Shown piece by piece: positions 39,256 to 47,244 of a stretch of DNA of 64,000 bases. The position numbers and the translations under genes were made by a program. The notes below the pieces were generated by a model. That model searched no databases, was not told the DNA's origin, and worked only from the letters and a program-made list of their open reading frames with translations. This DNA comes from Chryseobacterium cheonjiense (GTDB lineage Bacteria; Bacteroidota; Bacteroidia; Flavobacteriales; Weeksellaceae): contig NZ_JABBGF010000003.1 in assembly GCF_012927265.1 (NCBI RefSeq), positions 124,001 through 188,000 on the forward strand. Direction: 5' to 3'. Position 1 is the stretch's first letter; every line of letters starts with the position of its first letter.

Positions 39256-39732
39256 ATGAAAAAAATTATTTGCGTTGTATTATTTTCAGTTTCCTTAGCA
39301 TTACCGGCACAGACCAAAGGAAAGGTTATTAAAATAAAGGATGGCGATACGGTGGTGGTTTTATTGGCGGACAATACCCAGAAAACGCTGAGACTGGCGG
39401 AAATCGACTGCCCCGAAAACGGACAGGCCTTCGGAAGCAATGCCAGACAATTTACCGCCGGCCAGGTGTTTGGAAAAACGGTTGTTTTCTATACCATAGG
39501 GAATGACCGCTACGGAAGGAGTGTTGCCGGGGTTTTCTATGATGGCGACAAATATCTGTCAAGGGAAATAGTCAAAGCCGGATTCGGGTGGTGGTATTTT
39601 AAGGCTTCTAAAAATACGGAACTGCAAAAGCTCCAGGATGAAGCGATGGAAAAGAGACTGGGCTTGTGGAGTGATAAAAAAGCCGTTGCGCCCTGGGAAT
39701 TCAGGAAAAATAAAAAGAACAAGACAAAATAA
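39256..39732 (+). CDS. Secreted thermonuclease-family nuclease
   Basis: A 158-residue exported staphylococcal-nuclease-fold enzyme that degrades DNA or RNA outside the cytoplasm. Signal peptide MKKIICVVLFSVSLALPAQ. The Ca-binding and catalytic residues are in IKDGDTVVVLL near 29, LRLAEIDCPENGQAFG near 50-65 and YGRSVAGVF near 90, followed by the typical AGFGWWYFK. Catalytic residues all appear present. Confidence 0.92.
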   Translation: MKKIICVVLFSVSLALPAQTKGKVIKIKDGDTVVVLLADNTQKTLRLAEIDCPENGQAFGSNARQFTAGQVFGKTVVFYTIGNDRYGRSVAGVFYDGDKYLSREIVKAGFGWWYFKASKNTELQKLQDEAMEKRLGLWSDKKAVAPWEFRKNKKNKTK

Positions 39733-39733
39733 A

Positions 39734-39761
39734 ATACACTCCAATTGATATTAGAGTGTAT
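39734..39761 (+). terminator. Possible terminator of the thermonuclease gene
   Basis: ATACACTC / GAGTGTAT stem with a 12-nt loop; no T run, so weak. Confidence 0.4.
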
Positions 39762-39828
39762 CATGTTGATAAAATCATCCCACCAAATCATTGGTGAAAA
39801 TAAATTATATTTCAGATGACAGTAAATT

Positions 39829-40239
39829 TTATGCTTTGCAGAATGCGTCCCATGTTGTCCAGAAGTGAGCATTGATGGCTCCCGGAGCCGGGCTGGTGCT
39901 ATCCGCAACAATTCCTACCATAGAAGCACAGTTGGAGTTGCATCCGATCTGGTTTCTGCTTCCTTCCTGAGCCGGGATTTCTCTCCATGTTCCGGTAGAA
40001 CCGCTTAACAATTCTACTTTAATATCAAAAATTCCTGAAAGACCCGGAGTCTGAAGTTGCTTGGTTGGGTTTTCGCTGGAGATCATGTCTTTCCAGTTTC
40101 CTTGTGAAAAGGTTACTCTCCACTGTCCGATCATTTTTGCCGTGTCATTTTGCGGTGAAAGGTATACCCAGAACTGAGCACCTCCTCCTAACTTTAATTC
40201 TCCCGTAGAATTTGCGTTGTAGCTTGTGTTTGCTTCCAT
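39829..40239 (-). CDS. Hypothetical protein, beta-rich, with a CNSNC motif
   Basis: A 136-residue protein without a signal peptide that I do not recognise. It starts MEANTSYNANSTGELKLGGG, is rich in short beta-strand-like stretches (AQFWVYLSPQ, GQWRVTFSQG, FDIKVELLSG) and Trp, and has a CNSNC pair near residue 100 plus a Cys near the C-terminus (WDAFCKA). Codon use and composition resemble a real gene. It is the last chromosomal gene before the integrated element. Confidence 0.65.
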   Translation of the reverse strand: MEANTSYNANSTGELKLGGGAQFWVYLSPQNDTAKMIGQWRVTFSQGNWKDMISSENPTKQLQTPGLSGIFDIKVELLSGSTGTWREIPAQEGSRNQIGCNSNCASMVGIVADSTSPAPGAINAHFWTTWDAFCKA

Positions 40240-40448
40240 GATGTTTGTTTTTATAGGTTGTTTTGTAGGTCAAAGTAACGCAGAAAAAAACATCCGGAAT
40301 AGCGTGGAAATGACCAATTGTTGGGTTAGGTGTTTGTACGGAGGGGTGAGGGGTTGAAATTTTAAGATTAATGATTTGGCTTTGTTTAAATATGTATATA
40401 ATAAATATATTTATCTTGTAATTGAATAGGATATTAGGTGTTATAAAA

Positions 40449-40486
40449 ACAAAAAAGAGAAAATACAAACGCATTTTCTCTTTTTA
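40449..40486. terminator. Probable native tmRNA terminator, displaced by the element
   Basis: AAAAAGAGAAAAT / ATTTTCTCTTTTT, a 13-bp perfect stem. In minus-strand orientation it lies directly beyond the attL copy of the tmRNA 3' end, where the terminator would sit if the element were excised. The remaining 40240-40448 holds no gene that I see. Confidence 0.7.
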
Positions 40487-40490
40487 ATTT

Positions 40491-40504
40491 TGTGGAGTTG
40501 GAGG
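40491..40504 (-). repeat. attL: 14-bp direct repeat of the tmRNA 3' end
   Basis: TGTGGAGTTGGAGG, identical to 58342-58355; flanking bases differ on both sides. Confidence 0.85.
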
Positions 40505-40554
40505 CTCAACTTGATTTGTTTGATAATTAATGTTTTACATTTATTTATTTTTTC

Positions 40555-40578
40555 TTGTACCAACAATTGTACCAACAA
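40555..40578. repeat. Left arm-type repeats, tandem 12-mers
   Basis: TTGTACCAACAA at 40555-40566 and again at 40567-40578. The same 12-mer, with one to two changes, occurs in tandem at 58184-58207 inside the right end. Likely integrase or Xis arm sites. Confidence 0.7.
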
Positions 40579-40725
40579 AATTCTTATTTTTACTTTTCTA
40601 AATTTACTATAAACAGTGTATAAATTGATAATTATTCGTCATGTCTAAAAAATTTAAATGTCATATTTATTTTAGTAGTAGTTTACTTTGAAAAAAAAAT
40701 TAAATTTGTCCAGTCATTTGTTGAA

Positions 40726-41601
40726 ATGAAAATTTATAATTCACTTAATAGTTCTGATTTTGCAGATATTGCGAAATTATTTTCTCCAATTTATATTGAT
40801 TTTATTGCGAACAATCAATATGAGGAAATAAATCATATTATCACAACATATAAAAAATACTTTCATTGTACAGGAAGTGTTTCTATTCTTGATATTTATA
40901 ACAATCTCTATAAATTGTTAAAACAAAATTACAGGAATGAATATGTATTTAAAAATGGAATTTATAAAAGTCTAATTTTATTAAACCATAACATAAATAA
41001 ATGTGTTGTTATTCCTGAATTTAATGTTGGTGCTTCAAAGGCTGATTTAGCTGTTTTTAATGGTACATCAACTGTTTATGAAATTAAATCTGAAATTGAT
41101 TCTACTGAAAGATTGAAATCACAGATGGACGATTATGAAAATTTTTTCGAATTTTTAAATGTTGTGATTTCGAGAAAACATTTAAGCAAAGTGAAAAAAA
41201 TCATTCCCTCCACTGCAGGTATATACATATATGATGAAAAAAACAAAATTATTTTAGAAAGAGACTCTACAAGTAATTTGCATAATTTGAAACACAGGAG
41301 CCTATTTTATTCTTTAAGAAAACCTGAATATTTATATATTATTGAGCGAAAATTTGGTTTTATTCCTAAAATTCCAAATACTCAAATCTTTGAATACTGC
41401 TTTGATTTATTTAGTAAAATTGATATATATGAAGCACATTCCTTAGTAACTGAAGCTTTGAAGTTTAGACAATTCAAAAATGACCAAATCAATCTTATAA
41501 AGCTATTACCTGAAAGTTTAAAAAGCATTTCTATTTCAAAGCGGTACAATAAATTAAAATGTGATAACATTATTAAAAACTTAGCTATTTTGTATAATTA
41601 G
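40726..41601 (+). CDS. sce7726 family protein, PD-(D/E)xK-like
   Basis: A 291-residue cytoplasmic protein matching the sce7726 family. The core VVIPEFNVGASKADLAVFNG then TSTVYEIKSEIDS gives E98, D107 and E119-x-K121, the spacing of a PD-(D/E)xK nuclease active site. The family is typically found beside sce7725 and within mobile or defence islands. The ATG at 40726 is used; a TAAATTTG box lies at 40701-40708. First gene inside the left end, followed directly by sce7725. A nuclease role in defence is inferred. Confidence 0.75.
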   Translation: MKIYNSLNSSDFADIAKLFSPIYIDFIANNQYEEINHIITTYKKYFHCTGSVSILDIYNNLYKLLKQNYRNEYVFKNGIYKSLILLNHNINKCVVIPEFNVGASKADLAVFNGTSTVYEIKSEIDSTERLKSQMDDYENFFEFLNVVISRKHLSKVKKIIPSTAGIYIYDEKNKIILERDSTSNLHNLKHRSLFYSLRKPEYLYIIERKFGFIPKIPNTQIFEYCFDLFSKIDIYEAHSLVTEALKFRQFKNDQINLIKLLPESLKSISISKRYNKLKCDNIIKNLAILYN

Positions 41602-41643
41602 TTGAAAATATTTATATTAGATGATAATATAAAAACTTTAACT

Positions 41644-42543
41644 ATGTATTTTCCAATTTTTTTAGCTAAAAAATATGACATTTTAGCACTCTGTGATTTA
41701 GATGAGAGATTATTTAAAAATACTATTCCTATTTTAATACCTCATTATCATAAAGATTTTAAAAAAAATATCAAAAAAATAGTAGATAAAAATATCTATT
41801 TTATTATTGTTCTAAATTTTAAAAGAATTGGTTATCCAACCATAAGTGATATTGAGAACGATTTAATTAATGATGTTCTCAAAGACTATAAGAATTATTC
41901 ATTAGCATATTGGACTTATAATGATACTTCTAAATTAGAAATTCAAAATTTTATTAATCAAAATGTAGAATTGGAAAAATCTATAATTCATAGAGAGAAT
42001 TTTTCTAATATTTCATATTTAAATAAACAAGATTTTAAATATAATATTTTCATTGAAAATTATGTAGATCAAGATTATATAGACTTATTTGAAAATAATA
42101 ATAAGGTGTATATTCAAGATGGTTTTAAAAGACAAAAAAAGAATGCAGATTACCCAAAAATAAGTAGTTTTTCAGATAATCATTATTCTTATAAATCAAG
42201 AGGTGGAATAGGATTTGGTGATTTTACTATTATTGGCCATGATTTAAAAGATGGAGGTGGAGCAGCGTATGCTGTTGCTATACATATAACAAACGCTCAA
42301 AATAAAACCGCAAATGTTCATCATTTTGTTTCAGATACAGTTACAGGAAGAGAAAACCCGGGGGGGAAGTTTATTGAAGCTTTGAATCATATGATGAAAT
42401 TTATTGATAAGCATACAATTTTTGAAGGTATTGGAATAACCACATACAGAGACTTACATAAAAGAAAGCACTTTCCAGGCCTACCTATAAATAAAAAATT
42501 AGGTATTATAAACCATATAGAACAAATAGTAAATATTATATGA
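41644..42543 (+). CDS. sce7725 family protein
   Basis: A 299-residue protein matching the sce7725 family: it begins MYFPIFLAKKYDILAL and ends with the conserved GGIGFGDFTIIGHDLKDGGG, YAVAIHITNAQN and HHFVSDTVTGRENPGGKFIEAL. A TTG at 41602, immediately after the sce7726 stop, would add 14 residues; I use 41644 because family members start at MYFP. Transcribed with sce7726 and followed by a bidirectional terminator. The molecular function of the family is not established. Confidence 0.75.
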   Translation: MYFPIFLAKKYDILALCDLDERLFKNTIPILIPHYHKDFKKNIKKIVDKNIYFIIVLNFKRIGYPTISDIENDLINDVLKDYKNYSLAYWTYNDTSKLEIQNFINQNVELEKSIIHRENFSNISYLNKQDFKYNIFIENYVDQDYIDLFENNNKVYIQDGFKRQKKNADYPKISSFSDNHYSYKSRGGIGFGDFTIIGHDLKDGGGAAYAVAIHITNAQNKTANVHHFVSDTVTGRENPGGKFIEALNHMMKFIDKHTIFEGIGITTYRDLHKRKHFPGLPINKKLGIINHIEQIVNII

Positions 42544-42561
42544 ATTAACACAATTAATTAA

Positions 42562-42604
42562 AAAATAAACCACTGGATGTTTTTAACATGCGGTGGTTTA
42601 TTTT
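42562..42604. terminator. Bidirectional terminator
   Basis: AAAATAAACCAC / GTGGTTTATTTT, a 12-bp perfect stem with T runs, between the convergent sce7725 and membrane-protein genes. Confidence 0.9.
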
Positions 42605-42640
42605 TTACAGTGACTAAAAGATTTTAAATATTTAATGTTA

Positions 42641-43336
42641 TCATTTTTTAGGTTGATTTGGTGGGGGAGTTGGTGGTGTCCCTTGTTTTACTCTTCTTGG
42701 AGTTTGAGGTGGTGGTGGAGGTGGTGGAGTTGGCTGATTAGCAAAACGTAATTGATTCATAACTTTTATATTATAAGTTTCTTGTTTTTCATGTCGCATA
42801 TAGTTTGTACTAAATATAATTCCACCAATAAAAATAGCAATGAGACTATTTATTAAATGTATTTTTGACCAGTATAGATAATTCGCTTTCTTATCATTAT
42901 TATAAATATTAGTGGTAAGGCATTCTGAAATTATTTTATTAACATTATCTTCTAAGAGGCTCTCAAAAGTTATTCCGTTTTGTACAAAATATGCTTTATT
43001 TGATTCGTAATAGGTTCTTATGTTTACCTCTTCCTTTTGAATAAAATCGGTGCAAGGAAAATATTCATACGTATAGCCTTTATACATGCCATTATAAGAT
43101 AATAAAATAAATATAATACTAATAATCCAAAATATTATTGATAATCCAATTAATCCCCAAAATGCTATTTGTAAAATGCTATTTTCCTGCTCATAATTAT
43201 ATTTAGTTACAAGGTAATAAATTGCGGCAACAAAAGCTGTTAGGATCCCTATGGGGATATTTAATGAGTTGTCTAGGGCATACCTTCTTTCATCTTCTTT
43301 ATAATACCACTCTAAAAGAAAAGCGTGAGTTTTCAT
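42641..43336 (-). CDS. Membrane protein with proline-rich tail
   Basis: A 231-residue protein that I cannot assign to a family. After a charged start (MKTHAFLLEWYYKEDERRYALDN) come two adjacent transmembrane helices (about residues 27-45 and 60-82), a soluble segment, a third helix near 165-183, and a tail with a run of seven prolines and repeated TPPPP-like motifs. The ATG at 43336 is used rather than a TTG at 43366. A terminator upstream at 43443-43474 separates it from the retron operon. A two-helix membrane effector is conceivable but unproven. Confidence 0.7.
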   Translation of the reverse strand: MKTHAFLLEWYYKEDERRYALDNSLNIPIGILTAFVAAIYYLVTKYNYEQENSILQIAFWGLIGLSIIFWIISIIFILLSYNGMYKGYTYEYFPCTDFIQKEEVNIRTYYESNKAYFVQNGITFESLLEDNVNKIISECLTTNIYNNDKKANYLYWSKIHLINSLIAIFIGGIIFSTNYMRHEKQETYNIKVMNQLRFANQPTPPPPPPPQTPRRVKQGTPPTPPPNQPKK

Positions 43337-43442
43337 TGTTATAGGATTGATTTCAATTTGTAGCAAGATAAATAAAAGATATAAATAATACTATACGTAT
43401 TTTCCCGATATTTTAATCTTATTTTATTAAATAATATATAAA

Positions 43443-43474
43443 TAAAAATCCCACTGGAATTAGTGAGATTTTTA
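43443..43474 (-). terminator. Terminator at the end of the retron operon
   Basis: On the minus strand an AAAAATCTCAC / GTGGGATTTTT stem (one G-U) with a short loop and T run, just after the 65-aa gene. Confidence 0.7.
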
Positions 43475-43491
43475 TATTTCTATCAATTAAC

Positions 43492-43689
43492 TTATGCAGT
43501 TAAAATTACCTTATTTGCTTCTATTTGAGAATTTCTATCTTTAGTTTGATATTCTCTTCGGACAGTTTCTAACTGCTTATTCATAGAAGCAATAGCTGAT
43601 ATATGGCGAGGGCTATTTAAAGAGGTTACTTTACCTTCTCGCGCCATTTTTGCTTTAATAGCTTCTGTTTTACTTACTTTTTTTATCAT
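43492..43689 (-). CDS. Small basic protein coupled to the C39-like protease
   Basis: A 65-residue Lys/Arg-rich protein (MIKKVSKTEAIKAKMAREGK ...) with no recognised domain, signal or Cys. Its ATG overlaps the stop codon of the upstream protease gene by 4 bp (43686-43689), implying coupled translation. It may be a partner, inhibitor or substrate of the protease; nothing in the sequence decides this. Confidence 0.65.
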   Translation of the reverse strand: MIKKVSKTEAIKAKMAREGKVTSLNSPRHISAIASMNKQLETVRREYQTKDRNSQIEANKVILTA

Positions 43690-45200
43690 ATTTCGAAATT
43701 ATTAAGGTTGTGCTCAAATATTTGAAATCGTGGCAAAGTTAACACATTACTTTGTAAAATACCACTTTTTTCATCAAATAATATCAATTTCTCTTGATAT
43801 GCAGCAATAATTAATGGTTTATTAGAATATATAATTTTCTGTGTTGCATCTAATATAATCAAACCATTTGCCATTTTATTTTTCATAAGTTCTTTTGAGC
43901 TAATTTCCGTTATCCAAATGAATTTAGGCATGGCAGATTCTATTATTAGGGATTTTAAATCGTCTTGTATTGTTTCGTTTTTAGAAATCTCATGCTTAAA
44001 AGATCTACTTGATGCAAGAAATGTTCTTAATAAAACTGTACTATTATCAATGAGAGGTTCGGGGCCTGTTGTTAAAAATTCTAATATATAGTTTTTTGCC
44101 TCATATGCCTCTAAATAAATTTTAGTATATAAAGGAACTATAAAATGAGTTATTTTACATTTGTGCCATTCTGCTGAATAATGTATTGTAGGTTCATTCA
44201 ATGAAGCTCTTTGATATGAAGGTTGATTATCATCAATAAAAATAAAATCTTTATTTATAGTATCAAAATCATATATTTTAATGTTTTTGGACTGTAGAAT
44301 ATGTTCTATAGATGAATTTATATGAGGCCACATGGCGTCTATTTTAGAATTTTCTACTTTTGTATGACCGATAGCCAATAATGCATGAGCAATATTTTCT
44401 TCATCATCAACGGTAACAATAATGGGAATACCACTTTCAACATAACAACTTAATAGACCCTCAAATTCTTTTCCATATTCTCTTTTACTGTAGATTCTTG
44501 CTCCAAATCCAAACTCTTTGAGAGCATATGACATTTCACTTATGCTTAAACCTTTCGAAGGAATTTGCCTTTCTGAAGACATCTGACGTAATGTATTGGT
44601 TATTTTGGAAGGCAGCAATGGTTGATAATCGGAATACTTATTACTAAAATACTCCATAATAGCCCATAAACTTGTTTCTGCGCAACTTATTGTTTCGGTA
44701 TCTTGTGATGAATGAGGAAATCCTTTTACAGTAAACTTTAAACCATAAACCGTTGTGTGGAATTTACTTACGCAAGCGGTAAAATTATTATTTTTTAATA
44801 GTAAAGGAGATATTACACTTCTGCCAATTATAAAAGGGTCAGTTGGGCGTAAAACAATGAATCCTCTATATTTCTGTTGAAGTTTTTTATATTTATTTTT
44901 ATCCCTGAAATCTGTATCTGAAATTTTCCCTTCAAAAAATGATAATCGAATACAATTTCTTTTGTAATCAGGTAATTTTGAAGAATAATAATGATAATAG
45001 CTATCTCTATAAACTTTATCTACATATTCGGTTTCAGCAAGAATGTATGTTTCATCCTTAAAGTTGTCAAAACTTGGTTTAACATATTGCTTAAAAAGAT
45101 TTTTGCTATTAATTTCATTAATATTAAATTCATCCATTAAAAGAAATTTTATTAAATTTTTCCCTTTTTTAATAGATGTTATGTAAATATTTATGTTCAT
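43686..45200 (-). CDS. C39-like (papain-fold) cysteine protease
   Basis: A 504-residue cytoplasmic protein. Residues about 165-325 have the layout of a Peptidase_C39_2-like domain: nucleophile in SCAETSLWAIMEYFSN near residue 172, His in NIAHALLAIGHT near 270, and an acidic residue in FIFIDDNQPSYQ near 318. The N-terminal ~150 residues and the C-terminal ~180 residues are not recognised. No leader or transporter domain, so it is not a bacteriocin exporter. It follows the HTH gene in the retron operon and is translationally coupled to the 65-aa gene. Start at 45200; an in-frame ATG at 45137 is possible. Confidence 0.6.
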   Translation of the reverse strand: MNINIYITSIKKGKNLIKFLLMDEFNINEINSKNLFKQYVKPSFDNFKDETYILAETEYVDKVYRDSYYHYYSSKLPDYKRNCIRLSFFEGKISDTDFRDKNKYKKLQQKYRGFIVLRPTDPFIIGRSVISPLLLKNNNFTACVSKFHTTVYGLKFTVKGFPHSSQDTETISCAETSLWAIMEYFSNKYSDYQPLLPSKITNTLRQMSSERQIPSKGLSISEMSYALKEFGFGARIYSKREYGKEFEGLLSCYVESGIPIIVTVDDEENIAHALLAIGHTKVENSKIDAMWPHINSSIEHILQSKNIKIYDFDTINKDFIFIDDNQPSYQRASLNEPTIHYSAEWHKCKITHFIVPLYTKIYLEAYEAKNYILEFLTTGPEPLIDNSTVLLRTFLASSRSFKHEISKNETIQDDLKSLIIESAMPKFIWITEISSKELMKNKMANGLIILDATQKIIYSNKPLIIAAYQEKLILFDEKSGILQSNVLTLPRFQIFEHNLNNFEI

Positions 45201-45254
45201 AATTGTGTAGATAAATTTAAAATGTTGATCTAATGATATGATACTTATAATATT

Positions 45255-45893
45255 TTATTTTAGATGTCTTAATTCATCATCAATTTGGAAATCAAATTTT
45301 TGATGTAAGTCCATAAAATTGAGATTTCCGTTAAAAAGAGCCTTGTCTAATACGAACTCACGATATTTATTAAGATGTCCTCCTTGTAATGATACTACGA
45401 TTTGAACTTTATTTTCTTCAATATAATACGTGATATCTTTAACCCAAAAGTAATTTGTTCCCACAGCAGCTTTAATAAAATAGAATTCCAAGCTTTCATA
45501 GACTCTTGGGATAAATGGAAGTGTTAAATTAATAAAGCAATAATCATCATAATGTTTAAAATGTAGTTCCACATTATAGCCCCTTTCGTCATAAAATAAA
45601 ACAGGATATTTCTGATTGAGCTCTAAAATATCTATATACATCTCACGACGCCATCTGCTAATTTTGGTATTGCTATAACAACTTAATTCTGCAATTTTTT
45701 TTAGGCTAATTCCTTCCTCTATACTATTAAAATATTGGTTAATAATAATCCAATTTAAAAAATCATTATAAGGCTTTTTATTGTTTTGTTTGAGCAATAT
45801 TTTAGACCAATGAATCATATTTCCCAAGCAATATAAATATTCATGGGTCTTTGCATTATGATTAAATTTTAAACGTTCTTTATTTCTAGACAT
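45255..45893 (-). CDS. Helix-turn-helix protein of the retron operon
   Basis: A 212-residue protein of unknown family. Residues about 58-85 (GISLKKIAELSCYSNTKISR) look like a helix-turn-helix, after an all-alpha N-terminus. The C-terminal half is beta-rich (CFINLTLPFIPR, YYIEENKVQIVVSLQGGH). Starts 20 bp after the reverse transcriptase stop codon, so it is probably co-transcribed; it might be a regulator or an msDNA-binding partner. Confidence 0.65.
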   Translation of the reverse strand: MSRNKERLKFNHNAKTHEYLYCLGNMIHWSKILLKQNNKKPYNDFLNWIIINQYFNSIEEGISLKKIAELSCYSNTKISRWRREMYIDILELNQKYPVLFYDERGYNVELHFKHYDDYCFINLTLPFIPRVYESLEFYFIKAAVGTNYFWVKDITYYIEENKVQIVVSLQGGHLNKYREFVLDKALFNGNLNFMDLHQKFDFQIDDELRHLK

Positions 45894-45913
45894 TTTATAT
45901 ACAATTAGTTAAT

Positions 45914-47062
45914 CTAGATAAACCAATTTATTTTATTGAAATCATTTAAAAGTCTATTGCTATACTTTTCATCAATAGAATGGATATAACAGATATGACC
46001 ATACAACCAATCATAAAAATTAAGTGAATTATATCCTTTAAATTCGTTGTAATTTTTGTTTAAATGATTTTCAACCCCATGTTTTCTACAAAAATGAATA
46101 TGACGGGCAATTTGCTTTCTATATTTTTTGGAAGTATGAACTCCATTTGTAATAGTTAATCCTGTCACGAATTGTTTTGTTCCCTTCTTCATATATTGAA
46201 TTTTATCTTCATTAATATAAAAACCTTCATCGTTAATAATTCTTAATACAAGTTTTATAGGAGGCAACATTCCATCACCCTTAATTGAAAATGTAAGGTC
46301 ATCGGCATAACGAGAATAAAAGAAATTCATTTTTTTAGATAATGCTTCAAATCTACTATCCATTTTAGTAGCTATAATGTTTGCCAAAGCTGGGCTAGAA
46401 GGAGCACCTTGCGGCAAAATTGAAGGTTTTGTTTTAACAAGTTCAGATAAAATTAATTTTTCTCTTTCAGTAAAAGCTTCCCAGTAATCAGGTTGATGCT
46501 TTGCTGTACAAAGTTTGGCTAAACTTACCGATAAATTACCATGGAATCCCATAGCTCTAAAAACTCCATAGACTCTTTTCTCTGTAATAGTATCATAAAA
46601 TTTTAAAAGGTCTACTTTTAGAATTATATCTGACTTTTCATGAGTTTTAGCATTATCTTTGATCGAAATGCCTTGCCTAAACCCTTTGCAACTTTCTTTC
46701 AAAGGATATTTGTTCAGTATATTAAAAAGAAGCCATTTTTGAATATATTTTAAATCTTTATGAGGAGCTATTATTTCGCGATATCCGCTTCTTTTCTTTT
46801 TGAATTTAAAATATTTATATCTTTTTTCTTTATATTCGAATCTATCAAATTCAACTTCTTCCCATTTAATATCACCAACTAAAAATCTTAAATAATCTGA
46901 CTCAACTCCTATTACAACAGCTAAATGCTCTATTGTAAATATTACAGGATAATCTTTATCAATTAATTGATTCGCATATTTTAAACAGAGATCTATATAT
47001 TCCTTAGAGTGTCCCTGTTCTTTGGCTGCTTCTTTAAATTGTTCAATGGGAAATGATTTCAT
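45914..47062 (-). CDS. Retron reverse transcriptase
   Basis: A 382-residue RNA-directed DNA polymerase of the retron clade; it makes msDNA from the adjacent ncRNA. Visible are the retron-specific NAxxH (DNAKTHEKS, near residue 137), LKVDLLKFYDTI (motif with the first catalytic Asp), the LPQGAPSSPALANI motif near 215, the active site YSRYADDLTFS near 248-256, and the VTG motif (QFVTGLTITNG) near 295 used to recognise the msr. The start codon overlaps the a2 repeat of the ncRNA. There is no fused effector domain. Neighbours on both sides are co-directional. Confidence 0.95.
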   Translation of the reverse strand: MKSFPIEQFKEAAKEQGHSKEYIDLCLKYANQLIDKDYPVIFTIEHLAVVIGVESDYLRFLVGDIKWEEVEFDRFEYKEKRYKYFKFKKKRSGYREIIAPHKDLKYIQKWLLFNILNKYPLKESCKGFRQGISIKDNAKTHEKSDIILKVDLLKFYDTITEKRVYGVFRAMGFHGNLSVSLAKLCTAKHQPDYWEAFTEREKLILSELVKTKPSILPQGAPSSPALANIIATKMDSRFEALSKKMNFFYSRYADDLTFSIKGDGMLPPIKLVLRIINDEGFYINEDKIQYMKKGTKQFVTGLTITNGVHTSKKYRKQIARHIHFCRKHGVENHLNKNYNEFKGYNSLNFYDWLYGHICYIHSIDEKYSNRLLNDFNKINWFI

Positions 47063-47244
47063 TTGTTACTCTTACTCGGTTGTTTGATAATATTCATAAC
47101 AGATATTAAATGTTAGTAAGGATTAGAAATGGCAACATTTAATATCTATTATGCATAGTATTTTATGCTGCTTTAAAAAGACTCCTTAATGATTCTCAGC
47201 AACAAGGCACTGAGAAAACCTTTTACAGTTAAATGCTAACAAAT
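47061..47244 (-). ncRNA. Retron ncRNA (msr-msd)
   Basis: Read on the minus strand: a1 ATTTGTTA (47244-47237) and a2 TAACAAAT (47068-47061) are perfect 8-bp complements that close the RNA. Directly after a1 the motif TTAGC places the branching G at 47236. The msr hairpin is TTCTCAG (47216-47210) / CTGAGAA (47199-47193) with a 10-nt loop. The msd hairpin has two 20-nt arms (47153-47134 and 47114-47095; one G-U) around a 19-nt loop. a1 overlaps the stop codon of the effector gene and a2 overlaps the RT start codon. This fits all standard retron ncRNA features. Confidence 0.92.

Noticed and set aside
40491..40504. Truncated second tRNA or tmRNA gene at the left end
   Set aside because: Only 14 bp match; the next bases diverge at once, which is an att repeat, not a gene fragment.
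42680..42730. Short G/T-rich repeat resembling a satellite
   Set aside because: It is simply the codons of the polyproline tail of the membrane protein read in reverse.
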